From Gordonia asplenii (GTDB lineage: Bacteria > Actinomycetota > Actinomycetes > Mycobacteriales > Mycobacteriaceae), in NCBI RefSeq assembly GCF_012933505.1, contig NZ_JABBNB010000042.1:1-42379 (forward strand): a DNA stretch of 42,379 nucleotides, read 5' to 3'. This document shows, in pieces, positions 32,702 through 40,399 of the stretch; the stretch's first letter is position 1; each line of letters begins with the position of its first letter. The notes beneath the pieces were generated by a model. That model was not told the DNA's origin. It searched no databases and was given only the letters and a program-made list of their open reading frames with translations. Made by a program: the position numbers and the translations under genes.

Positions 32702-33820
32702 TCAGTACATGATCACCCCGCGCACGTTCTCCGCCTTGCGCATGGCCTCGTAGCCGTCGTTGACCTGGTCCAGACTGTACGTCCGGGTGATCATCTCGTC
32801 GAGCTTGAGCTGCCCCTCCATGTACAGCCGCAGCAGGTGCGGGATGTCGAAGCGGATGTTGGCGTTTCCGAACCAAGCCCCCTTGAGTGTCTTACGCATC
32901 GCGGTCAGGTCGAACAGGCTGAGCTTGGTATCGATCTGAGTGAGATCACCCACCGAAACCTGCACGCACACACCGCCCTTCGCGACCAAGCTCATCGCCG
33001 GCGCGATCAGATCACCGCGGGCGACGTCGACGGTGATCAGGACCTTGTCGGCCAGCTGCCCCCAGGTGATGTCCTGCAACAGAACCAGGGCTTCATCAAT
33101 AGTGGCGACCGCGTGCGTCGCTCCGAAGATCGCACCCTGCTCTCGCTTGAACGGCGACGGATCCACCAGCACCACGTGGCGGGCACCGGCCAGCGCCGCC
33201 CCCTGGACAGCGCCACAACCGACACCGCCCATGCCGAGCACGACGACGGTTTCGCCCGCCGACACTCCGGCGGCGTACACCGCCGAACCCCAGCCGGTGG
33301 TGACCCCGCAGCCGACGAGAGCAGCTTTGTCGAGCGGGATGTCCTTCGTCAATTTGACGCACGACGCCTCGTTGACGACAGTCACCGGCGCGAAGGTACC
33401 CAACAGACACATCAGTCCCGCGTCCTGACCGTTCACATGATGACGAGCAGTGCCATCGGAGAGCTGAACTCCGGCAAGGAGATTCGCTCCCAGGTCGCAT
33501 ATGCTCGACTTTCCCGTCGCGCACGACGGACACCGCCCGCAGGCGGGGATGAAGCCGAGAGCCACGTGGTCACCCACCTCGACACTCGTCACACCGGGGC
33601 CGATCTCGGTGACGACACCCGCGCCCTCGTGGCCACCGATGTAGGGGTACATGCCCACCGGCACGCTGCCGTCGCGCACGTGCTCATCGGAATGGCACAT
33701 GCCCGACGCCGCGAGTTCGACTTTGACTTCCCCATACTTCGGAGCGTCGAGCACGAGTTCTTCGATCTTCCAGTCCCGACCGGGCTCCCACAGGACGGCG
33801 GCTTGCGTCTTCGTTGTCAT
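32702..33820 (-). CDS. Zinc alcohol dehydrogenase, NDMA-dependent type
   Basis: 372 residues, medium-chain dehydrogenase. Catalytic zinc ligands in GMCHSDEH and IGGHEGAG, structural zinc cluster in CGRCPSCATGKSSIC, coenzyme loop LGMGGVGCGAVQGA. The overall sequence resembles the actinobacterial alcohol dehydrogenases whose NAD is tightly bound and re-oxidised by an acceptor (NDMA in vitro). The ATG at 33820 has AAGGAAG upstream; the open frame continues without a better start. Together with the aldehyde dehydrogenase 52 bp upstream it would turn an alcohol into an acid; 2-phenylethanol is a plausible substrate given the adjoining paa genes (inference). Confidence 0.9.
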   Translation of the reverse strand: MTTKTQAAVLWEPGRDWKIEELVLDAPKYGEVKVELAASGMCHSDEHVRDGSVPVGMYPYIGGHEGAGVVTEIGPGVTSVEVGDHVALGFIPACGRCPSCATGKSSICDLGANLLAGVQLSDGTARHHVNGQDAGLMCLLGTFAPVTVVNEASCVKLTKDIPLDKAALVGCGVTTGWGSAVYAAGVSAGETVVVLGMGGVGCGAVQGAALAGARHVVLVDPSPFKREQGAIFGATHAVATIDEALVLLQDITWGQLADKVLITVDVARGDLIAPAMSLVAKGGVCVQVSVGDLTQIDTKLSLFDLTAMRKTLKGAWFGNANIRFDIPHLLRLYMEGQLKLDEMITRTYSLDQVNDGYEAMRKAENVRGVIMY

Positions 33821-33872
33821 TATCGTTGTCTTCCTTACGGTTTCGATAGCGGTGAGTGACCTGGTACCCCGG

Positions 33873-35351
33873 TCAGATGACGATCGTGACGACCTTCTCC
33901 TCGGTGTTGGCGAGAATGCCCGCCCAGCCGAGTTCGCGGCCGACGCCACTGGTCTTCATTCCTCCCCACGGCAGCGCGGGATCGATTGCGGCCCAACCGT
34001 TCACCCACACGGCACCGGCACGGACCTTCGACGCCGACGCGAGTGCGCGCGACACGTCGCGGGTCCAGATGCTCGCGGCCAAGCCGTACGCGGTGTCATT
34101 GGCGATGCGAATCGCCTCGTCGACGTCGTCGAACGGAATCACGGTGCCGACCGGACCGAAGATCTCCTCGCGGGCGATCCTCATGTCGTTGGTGGCTCCG
34201 GCGAAGATGGTGGGCTGAACGAAATAGCCTGTGTCAGAGCCTTTTCCGCCGCCCGCCGCGACCACCGCACCATCACTCTTGCCTGATTCGATGTAGCCGA
34301 GGACGGTGTCGCGCTGCTTGGCGTTGACCAGTGCACCCATGGTGGTGTTCGGGTCGAACGGATCGCCGAGCACCTGCGCCGACGCCGCGCCCGCCAAGCC
34401 CTCGACCACCTGGTCGTAGAGGGAACGATGCACCAGCACGCGGGTACCCGCCGCACACACCTCGCCCTGGTTGAAGAACAGGCCCATCGCCGTGCCGTTG
34501 ATGGCGGCTTCGACGTCGGCATCGTCGAGGATGATCTGCGGTGATTTGCCGCCGAGCTCGAATGTGGTGCGCTTGAACGTATCCGCGGCCAGCTTGGCGA
34601 TGTGCCGACCGGTGTTCGGACTGCCGGTGAAGCTGATCTTGTCGACATCGGGGTGTGCCACCAGGGCTTCTCCCGTGACCGACCCCAAACCGGGAAGCAC
34701 ACTCACCACACCGTCGGGCAGGCCGGCCTCGGCGAGGAGTTTGGCAAGATGCAGGATCGACAGGGGCGCGTCCTCCGGCGGCTTGACCACGATGGTGTTC
34801 CCCGCCGCCAACGCCGGGGCGAGCTTCCACGCGGCGATCATCAGTGGCGTGTTCCACGGCACGATCGCACCGATGACGCCGACCGGCTCGCGGACGGTGA
34901 ACGAATGCGTCGGCTGCCCGAAATAGCCTGCGGTGGGGATGGTTTGGCCGGTGATCTTGTCGGCCCAGCCGGCGAAGTGGCGGAACGTACCGGCCGCGTT
35001 GGGGACGTCGAGCATGCCCGGCTGGCCGACGGGCTTGCCGATGTCGAGGGCTTCGAGGCGGGCGAGGATGTCGCCGTCGCGTTCGATGAGGTCGGCGACG
35101 CGGCCGAGGATCTGCCCGCGAGCGGCTCCCGGCAGTGCGGCCCAGTCGCCCGACAGCTGCGCGCGTGCCGCTGCCACTGCGGCGTCGACGTCGGCGGCCG
35201 ACGCCGCGGCGATGTCGGCGAGCTTGCCTTCGGTCGCCGGATTGAGGTCGGTGAAGGTGGCCGCGTCAGACGCATCACGCCATTGACCCGCAACGAAGAG
35301 TTGCGTCGCAGTGCCGCTCGGCAGCGCCGCGGCTTCCTGTACAGCAGTCAT
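33873..35351 (-). CDS. Aldehyde dehydrogenase, phenylacetaldehyde-type candidate
   Basis: 492 residues: IVPWNTPLMIAAWKLAPALAAGNT, FTGSPNTGRHIAK, FELGGKSP with Glu265, NQGEVCAAGTRV with nucleophile Cys299, EIFGPVGTV. The FFNQGEVCAAGTRVLV stretch and the GRELG...YTE-like tail agree with betaine/phenylacetaldehyde-type dehydrogenases. GGAGGAC precedes the ATG at 35351. It is divergent from an AraC regulator of FeaR-like build, a pairing known for phenylacetaldehyde dehydrogenase in enterobacteria; product phenylacetate would enter the paa cluster next door. Substrate is inference. Confidence 0.9.
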   Translation of the reverse strand: MTAVQEAAALPSGTATQLFVAGQWRDASDAATFTDLNPATEGKLADIAAASAADVDAAVAAARAQLSGDWAALPGAARGQILGRVADLIERDGDILARLEALDIGKPVGQPGMLDVPNAAGTFRHFAGWADKITGQTIPTAGYFGQPTHSFTVREPVGVIGAIVPWNTPLMIAAWKLAPALAAGNTIVVKPPEDAPLSILHLAKLLAEAGLPDGVVSVLPGLGSVTGEALVAHPDVDKISFTGSPNTGRHIAKLAADTFKRTTFELGGKSPQIILDDADVEAAINGTAMGLFFNQGEVCAAGTRVLVHRSLYDQVVEGLAGAASAQVLGDPFDPNTTMGALVNAKQRDTVLGYIESGKSDGAVVAAGGGKGSDTGYFVQPTIFAGATNDMRIAREEIFGPVGTVIPFDDVDEAIRIANDTAYGLAASIWTRDVSRALASASKVRAGAVWVNGWAAIDPALPWGGMKTSGVGRELGWAGILANTEEKVVTIVI

Positions 35352-35441
35352 GAGTGGTGTCCTCCCAAATCAGTCGCCTCAGACGGCGAGGTGTATGACT
35401 CACCTCACAGTCTTGAATGTGCGGACACCGATTACTTGCAT

Positions 35442-35473
35442 GTGCGCGCATGGTTGGTTGTCGATGCGCGCAC
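35442..35473. promoter_or_regulatory. Inverted repeat in ALDH/AraC divergent promoter
   Basis: GTGCGCGCAT and ATGCGCGCAC, perfect 10-bp arms separated by 12 bp, so the arm centres are 22 bp apart (about two helical turns). It lies midway in the 207-bp gap and is a candidate site for the AraC protein encoded at 35559. Confidence 0.55.
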
Positions 35474-35558
35474 GGCATCGAATGCACCTGCCGACGTCGA
35501 CTGAACTCGGTAAATTGAGTACACGCACTACGTTCGGCCGGGCAGTAAGGGGTCCACG

Positions 35559-36503
35559 ATGCATCGATGGGACACGACCACAAAGCCCGCGACGGATCAG
35601 TTCGACTACTGGCGTGAGGTCATCTGCACCGCCTTCGTGCCGCTCGTTTCCGAGCAGTCACACCGTGACTCAGGATTCGTCGCGCAGGTCAGCACCAAAT
35701 CGCTGGCTCACACAACGTTGGCGCACATCGCTTCTCAGGCACAACGCACCTCGCACGGGCCTCGTGAGGTCGCTTCCACCGATGCGCCGTACTACTTCGT
35801 CAACCTTCAACTACGCGGTCGATCCCACACCCTCCAGCGCGGCGTCGAGGCCACGGTCCACCCTGGTGAGTTCGTTGTTCTCGACACCAGCGAGCCCTAT
35901 TTTCTGCATTTCGACGACGAGTGGCAGATGTTGTCGTTTCGCGTTCCGCACTCGCGCATCGACCCCCATCTACACGGGGTGGCGGACCCACGCGGACGGG
36001 CCGTCAGCAGCGCGGGTATCGGCCGTGCTGCGACGTCGCTGATGGAGATCCTCTGGGAGACAGAGCATTCGGCACCGACTGTGGAGGCGGAACTCGAGGT
36101 GGCCTTTGCGGCTGCGGTTGCCGCCGCAGCAGCATCGCGTTCTCCCGATCCAGCCGAGTCTCCCGTCGCGCCGCTGCGTTGCGCCATTCTCCGTTACGTC
36201 TGCGACCACCTCGGGGATCCGACGCTGTCGGTGCACAGCGTCAGCCGTGTCTTCGCGGTGTCGCCGCGCACCTTGCACAACGTGTTCGCCGGTTCCGATA
36301 CCACCTTCGCCGCAGCCGTCCGGGAGTTGCGTCTTGAGCACGGCAGAACGCTCCTGTCTGCCGCGGACCGAGCAACCAGTGTCACCGCAACCGCACTGGC
36401 TTGCGGGTTCACCGACCCGGATTCCTTCAGCCGGGCGTTTCGCAGGCACTTCGGCCAGAGCCCACGCGATGTGCTGCGGGAGCGTGCACATTTTGTCGGA
36501 TAG
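35559..36503 (+). CDS. AraC-family regulator, FeaR-like architecture
   Basis: 314 residues: AraC-binding-like N-terminal domain (DYWREVICTAFVPLVSEQ ... HPGEFVVLDTSEPYFLHF) and C-terminal helix-turn-helix pair (LSVHSVSRVFAVSPRTLHNVF; CGFTDPDSFSRAFRRHFGQSPRDVL). AAGGGG precedes the ATG. Paralogue of the regulator at 30816. Divergent from the aldehyde/alcohol dehydrogenase unit and 52 bp upstream of an acyl-CoA dehydrogenase-like gene, so it likely controls both, responding to an amine, aldehyde or alcohol substrate (inference). Confidence 0.9.
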   Translation: MHRWDTTTKPATDQFDYWREVICTAFVPLVSEQSHRDSGFVAQVSTKSLAHTTLAHIASQAQRTSHGPREVASTDAPYYFVNLQLRGRSHTLQRGVEATVHPGEFVVLDTSEPYFLHFDDEWQMLSFRVPHSRIDPHLHGVADPRGRAVSSAGIGRAATSLMEILWETEHSAPTVEAELEVAFAAAVAAAAASRSPDPAESPVAPLRCAILRYVCDHLGDPTLSVHSVSRVFAVSPRTLHNVFAGSDTTFAAAVRELRLEHGRTLLSAADRATSVTATALACGFTDPDSFSRAFRRHFGQSPRDVLRERAHFVG

Positions 36504-36555
36504 GCGTGCAGTCTGAGCAAGGCACGCTCCGGGCGCGACGCCGATCATCAATCAC

Positions 36556-37791
36556 ATGACAATCTCTTTCGCCCTCGGACCTGACCAACTCGCCGTCAAA
36601 GACGCGGCCCGACAATTCGCTCAGCAACGACTGCGTCCACTCGCTGCAGCCGTTCGCGCCGAGCACGATCCCCTGGCCCGCGCCCAGCTGGCGCGCGCTC
36701 CCTTCGAAGAAGCGGTTGCGAGCGGCTTTCTCGCCGGACTCATCCCCGTCCAGGTCGGCGGCGCCGCGTCCAGCGGCGTGGACGCCGCGATCTTCGTCGA
36801 AGAATGGGCGACCGAATCCCCCGATTTCACAATCTCTTTCGCTGGTCCGCTGATCGCCTTGACTCCGGTGTACGAAGCGGGCACACCCGAGCAAGTAGGG
36901 CGCTTCGTGGCGCCATTTCTCGTCCGCGAGGGAGCGCCGGTCGCGGCGATGGCGTTCAGTGAGCCGGCTGGCAGTGCGAACTACGCCGCTCCCGCCCCGG
37001 CCGCGGGCATTGAGACGACCGCCGTCGTCGACGGTGATCACTGGGTCATCAACGGACACAAGGCCTGGGCGTCGCACCTGCCGGGGTGGGACGGCGACGG
37101 CCCCGACCTCATGACGATCGTGTGTCGCACTCCGGGCGGCGTCTCGGTGATCGTGGCCGAACGCGAGCACCTCGCCGGACACATCGAGGTGGAGGAGTAC
37201 TACGACCTTCCTGGACTTCGCGGTTGTCTCACCGCGCGCATCCGGCTGCGCGACGTACGAGTGCCGCTCGACAACCTCATCGGCACCGAAGGCCAGGGCA
37301 TCGAGCTGACCCGCAATGCGTTCCTCGCCAGCGGCGCGTCGATCGGCACATTCGCCACCGCGGCGATGCGCCGAACATTCGACATCGCGTACGAGTTCGC
37401 TCGCACGGAGAAGCGGGGCGGCTCGGTGGCGATCCTCGAGCATCAGGCGGTCGCCGACATCCTCTCCGATGCGAAGGGACGCATCGAAGCCACTCGACTC
37501 CTGTCGTGGCGAGCGCTCGACGCCGTGCTATCGCAGGCACCGAACGCTCTCGAATTGGCTTTGCATGCAAAGGTTTTCGGTTCGGAGACAGGTCTCGACG
37601 TCGTGAATCGACTGATCCAGGCGGTCGGCGTGTCGGCGTACGACAACGCGATGCTGCTCACCGAGCAGCTGGCGCACGTCCTCGCCTACCCGATCATCGA
37701 GGGCAGCAACGTCGGGATGCGGCGCAGGCAGCTGCAGGAGCTACTGCTCTCGGCGTCGTACGATCCACTGTCGGCGTCCGGCCTGAGCTAG
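36556..37791 (+). CDS. Acyl-CoA dehydrogenase-family flavoprotein
   Basis: 411 residues of the acyl-CoA dehydrogenase fold: MAFSEPAGSANY (flavin-binding), WVINGHKAWASHLPG, RLRDVRVPLDNLIGTEGQG, and a C-terminal IIEGSNVGMRRRQLQELL in the place of the catalytic-base loop. The low similarity of the N-terminus and the SEPAGSANYAAPAPAAG loop recall the nitroalkane-oxidase/monooxygenase-like branch as much as true acyl-CoA dehydrogenases, so the reaction is open. No convincing ribosome-binding site before the ATG. Possible partner of the AraC gene upstream. The stop TAG lies at the border of the repeat block. Confidence 0.85.
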   Translation: MTISFALGPDQLAVKDAARQFAQQRLRPLAAAVRAEHDPLARAQLARAPFEEAVASGFLAGLIPVQVGGAASSGVDAAIFVEEWATESPDFTISFAGPLIALTPVYEAGTPEQVGRFVAPFLVREGAPVAAMAFSEPAGSANYAAPAPAAGIETTAVVDGDHWVINGHKAWASHLPGWDGDGPDLMTIVCRTPGGVSVIVAEREHLAGHIEVEEYYDLPGLRGCLTARIRLRDVRVPLDNLIGTEGQGIELTRNAFLASGASIGTFATAAMRRTFDIAYEFARTEKRGGSVAILEHQAVADILSDAKGRIEATRLLSWRALDAVLSQAPNALELALHAKVFGSETGLDVVNRLIQAVGVSAYDNAMLLTEQLAHVLAYPIIEGSNVGMRRRQLQELLLSASYDPLSASGLS

Positions 37792-37895
37792 CCTGCGCCG
37801 GTTGAGCGTTGAGCGAGGCGCAGCCCGCTGGTTGAGCGAGGCGCAGCCGAGTCGAAACCCGTTGTCTCACCAGGGTTTCGACACGCTCGTCGCTA

Positions 37896-38046
37896 GCGCT
37901 CCTCCCGGCTCAACCAGCGGGGTTGGGCTGGCATCGCCAGCGCTCCTCCCGGCTCAACCAGCGAGGTTCGCTCGCATCACGAGCGCTCCTCCCGACTCAA
38001 CCAGCGAGGTTCGCTCGCATCACGAGCGCTCCTCCCGACTCAACCT
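37896..38046 (+). repeat. 43-44 bp minisatellite
   Basis: Units starting GCGCTCCTCCCGRCTCAACC at 37896, 37940, 37983 and 38026 (the last partial), with GAGGTTCGCTCGCATCACGA between them in units 2 and 3. Another diverged unit follows copy 3 at about 38295-38346. The units are derived from the right end of the dispersed element. Confidence 0.8.
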
Positions 38047-38072
38047 GGTTTCACCGGCCGAAGCGTCCCTCT

Positions 38073-38314
38073 GCTGGTTGAGCCGGACGAGGCGCTAGCC
38101 GAGTCCGTGTCGAAACCTCTCAGCCACAACGACTTTCGATGATGCGCGCCAACATCGGCGATGACACCCGGCAAGTGAGGCGTGCGCACCCTACGGGTGC
38201 ACACGCCTCGATGTTCGATACCATCACAGTTCGACACGTGCGCTACCATCAAATGCATTGTGGTACAGAGGTTTCGACACGCTCGTCGCTAGCGCTCCTC
38301 GCGGCTCAACCAGC
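38073..38314 (+). repeat. Dispersed element, copy 3 (242 bp)
   Basis: Starts GCTGGTTGAGCCGGACGAG and ends GCGGCTCAACCAGC. The internal hairpin arms are GTGCGCACCC/GGGTGCACAC (one mismatch). Interior otherwise nearly identical to copies 1 and 2, same orientation. Confidence 0.85.
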
Positions 38315-38346
38315 GAGGTTCGCTCGCATCACCAACACTCCTCGGC

Positions 38347-38895
38347 TCAACCAGCGTGAACGTGCCCGACGTCGCGTACCATCGGCGCGGCGTCGGGCAC
38401 GTTCACGACGGTGATCGCATCGCCGGGCCGGATGTGGCCGCGCTTGATCACCCGCAGGTAGGGCCCGGGGCGTCGAGCGGTGGCGAACTTCTTGATCCAC
38501 GCGCCTTCGTCGTCCATCCAGCGGGCGAAGGTTTTGCACGGGACGCGCGGCGACGTCACTTCCACGACGACTTTGTCGCCGATCCGCCACTGTTCGCCGA
38601 TTCGCGCGGCGTTGACGTCGATTCCGACGGTCCGCAGGTTCTCCCCGAAGAAGCCGGGCGGGATGTCGCGACCGAGTTCGGCGGCCCAGTAGTCGGCGTC
38701 TTCCTGCGCATATGCGTAAAGCGCCTTGTCGAGACCGCCGTGATGCTTGCGATCGGCCTGAACGTCGGCGTAGGCACCGTACGGGCCGACTTTGACCGGA
38801 CCGTCGACGGGCACCTTGTCGATTGCGGTCACGCCCACCTGTCCGGAATCGGGATGCAAGGTACGCACGACGCAGATCGCGGTGAGTTCAGGCAT
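38347..38895 (-). CDS. MOSC-domain protein (YiiM-like)
   Basis: 182 residues. The MOSC core includes GAYADVQADRKHHGGLDKALYAYA, PPGFFGENLRTVGID and PRVPCKTFARWM with Cys120, the presumed sulfur/molybdenum-cofactor ligand. YiiM-type MOSC proteins work with molybdopterin to reduce N-hydroxylated compounds (family knowledge). The last 17 residues overlap a 51-bp inverted repeat (38356-38406), and the stop TGA lies in the repeat motif GCTGGTTGAGCCG, so the C-terminal tail has been shaped by repeat DNA. Divergent from the small membrane protein gene at 38997. Confidence 0.9.
   Translation of the reverse strand: MPELTAICVVRTLHPDSGQVGVTAIDKVPVDGPVKVGPYGAYADVQADRKHHGGLDKALYAYAQEDADYWAAELGRDIPPGFFGENLRTVGIDVNAARIGEQWRIGDKVVVEVTSPRVPCKTFARWMDDEGAWIKKFATARRPGPYLRVIKRGHIRPGDAITVVNVPDAAPMVRDVGHVHAG
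38356..38406. repeat. 16-bp-arm inverted repeat in the MOSC 3' end
   Basis: GTGAACGTGCCCGACG (38356-38371) and its perfect complement (38391-38406) with a 19-base loop, within the coding end of the MOSC gene. It encodes VNVPDA in one arm and VGHVH in the other, and would form a strong hairpin in mRNA, possibly acting as terminator. Confidence 0.75.
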
Positions 38896-38996
38896 GAGGC
38901 AATGCTACCGACGCGACGGCATGGATTGTGGCGCCGACGGCGTGCGTCGTGTTGGCTCGATAGGACCGACATCCGACCATCGATCAGGGGAGTTAC

Positions 38997-39296
38997 ATGC
39001 TGCATTTCAGTGAGCCGTACGAGGCCTCGAACGGAACCGTGATCATCACGGTGACTCGAACCGGATGGCGCTCGGGCGTCGAACATCCAGTCGGCATCTA
39101 CTCGATCACGGCATCGGACACGCGATGGCTTCCTGCGCTGGATTCGAATCGCCACGCGCTGATCGGCGTCTGCACGGGGTTGATCGCCGCGACCCTCGCC
39201 ACCATCGCGGTGGCCCGCAGGCCGCCGTGGCCGAGTCTGACCCCCGAGGTGATGGTTGCGCTTGCTCAGGCGAAGGCTCCGGCACGGCACGAGTGA
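38997..39296 (+). CDS. Small membrane protein of unknown function
   Basis: 99 residues: MLHFSEPYEASNGTVIITVT, then a basic/aromatic stretch and one hydrophobic segment (HALIGVCTGLIAATLATIAVA, about 53-73) followed by RRPPWPSLTPEVM, indicating one membrane span with a cytoplasmic C-terminus. AGGGGAG lies a few bases ahead of the ATG. I do not recognise a domain. Possibly a conserved actinobacterial small protein; independent of its neighbours by spacing (about 100 bp from the divergent MOSC gene, 231 bp to the next gene). Confidence 0.7.
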   Translation: MLHFSEPYEASNGTVIITVTRTGWRSGVEHPVGIYSITASDTRWLPALDSNRHALIGVCTGLIAATLATIAVARRPPWPSLTPEVMVALAQAKAPARHE

Positions 39297-39449
39297 TCCG
39301 CGGGCATGTCAGGCGGCCACAACAGTCATCTCGCGCTGATAGGAGAGGGTTCTGTCGCATTCGCACAGCGGTCGGGGACCGCGCCTGCGGGGATCGGGCA
39401 CAGCGGACTCACAGTGCGTACCGGTGCCGCAGCCAGAATCACCCCATAG

Positions 39450-39512
39450 TGTCGGTGCAGTCAGAGAAACAACTGAAGCGAAAAGCTCTCTGCCGCAACA
39501 TGATCACCGACA
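39450..39512 (+). promoter_or_regulatory. Leader inverted repeat before second Arg-rich gene
   Basis: TGTCGGTG (39450-39457) and CACCGACA (39505-39512), perfect 8-bp arms 47 bases apart, with the second arm four bases before the AGGAGG. The arrangement parallels the leader at 19762-19797. The rest of 39297-39449 shows no signal I can name. Confidence 0.4.
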
Positions 39513-39527
39513 ACACAGGAGGCACTC

Positions 39528-39662
39528 ATGCCCGGACGCTACAACGACCGCCGCAACAACTACGACTACCGCCGACGCGATCGTCGCTACGGGAACTACG
39601 GCTACAACCGCCCGCAGCCGCAGCCGCGGCCGGCTCCGTTCCTCGGCTTCTTCGGCAGCTGA
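39528..39662 (+). CDS. Small Arg/Tyr-rich protein (44 aa)
   Basis: 44 residues, MPGRYNDRRNNYDYRRRDRR then YGNYGYNRPQPQPRPAPF and LGFFGS; eleven Arg and six Tyr. AGGAGG at 39517-39522 lies five bases before the ATG, one of the best ribosome-binding sites in the window, and a hairpin terminator follows. Composition is RGG/YG-like low complexity, with a short hydrophobic tail (APFLGFFGS). No family recognised. Shares Arg-richness, MP start and PQ-rich stretches with the 33-residue protein at 19821, plus the same gene layout. Confidence 0.65.
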   Translation: MPGRYNDRRNNYDYRRRDRRYGNYGYNRPQPQPRPAPFLGFFGS

Positions 39663-39695
39663 CAGCTGCTTGACGGGCCGAACGGCTCGATCCGA

Positions 39696-39729
39696 GAGGT
39701 GGCCGTCGCGATCACGCGGCGGCCACCTC
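39696..39729 (+). terminator. Hairpin terminator after small Arg/Tyr-rich gene
   Basis: GAGGTGGCCGTCGC and GCGGCGGCCACCTC pair over 14 bp with one mismatch and a 6-base loop, 34 bp after the stop codon, before the PadR gene promoter. Confidence 0.7.
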
Positions 39730-39814
39730 GTCGGCGCTCGGGCACAGCGCGAAGTCGCATGCCCTCGGCAAGCGGCGGCCCACCTACCCAATTAGTTCAC
39801 TACACTCTCACCTC

Positions 39815-40399
39815 ATGGCGCTACGACACGCAATCCTGGCGACGTTGCTCAACGAGGGCGAGGCGTCGGGCTACGACCTCGCCAAGAGTTTCGATGTGTC
39901 GATCGCCCAGTTCTGGGTGGCGACGCCGCAGCAGCTGTACCGCGAACTCGACCGGCTCGAGTCCGAGGGGTGCATCGTCGCGCGGACGGTGACTCAGGAG
40001 AAGCGGCCGAACAAGCGACTGTTCAGTCTCACCGACGTCGGGCGATCCGCACTCGCCGAATTCACCCGGACATCGCCCAAGCAGGCTGCCATCCGCGACG
40101 ACCTGCTGGTTCAGCTACAGGCGATCGACGCCGGCGACGGAGCGTCCGTGCGCGCGAATGTCGAAGAACGCCTACGCAATTCGCGGTCGAAGCTCGACGA
40201 GTATCGACGCACGCGAGTGCGCATCCGCCGCAACCGTACCGAGGACGAATTCCTTTCCAGCGCAACACATATCGGCCCTTACCTGACCCTGCTACGCGGA
40301 ATCTCGTTCGAAGAGGAGAACATCCGCTGGTGCGAGCGTGTGCTGGAAGTACTCGACGCTCGCGGTAGGCGACATTCGACGATCAGTACGCCGAGTTGA
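39815..40399 (+). CDS. PadR-family transcriptional regulator
   Basis: 194 residues: winged helix in the first 85 (ALRHAILATLLNEGEASGYDLAKSFD ... YRELDRLESEGCIVARTVTQEKRPNKRLFSLTDVG), followed by the C-terminal helical dimerisation domain (VirA-like C-term, RYRRTRVRIRRN ... YLTLLRGISFEEENIRWCERVLEVL). PadR proteins repress phenolic-acid or drug-response genes. Its target is not evident; the last 17 bp overlap the end of the convergent transglycosylase-like gene. Confidence 0.9.
   Translation: MALRHAILATLLNEGEASGYDLAKSFDVSIAQFWVATPQQLYRELDRLESEGCIVARTVTQEKRPNKRLFSLTDVGRSALAEFTRTSPKQAAIRDDLLVQLQAIDAGDGASVRANVEERLRNSRSKLDEYRRTRVRIRRNRTEDEFLSSATHIGPYLTLLRGISFEEENIRWCERVLEVLDARGRRHSTISTPS

Larger units (their letters stand above)
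37792..38346. repeat. 555-bp repeat-filled tail-to-tail gap
   Basis: Between the acyl-CoA dehydrogenase-like gene and the MOSC gene. Contains end-modules of the dispersed family (GGTTGAGCGAGGCGCAGCC), a 43-44 bp minisatellite (37896-38046), full element copy 3 (38073-38314) and one more minisatellite-like unit up to the MOSC stop codon. No gene. Confidence 0.8.
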
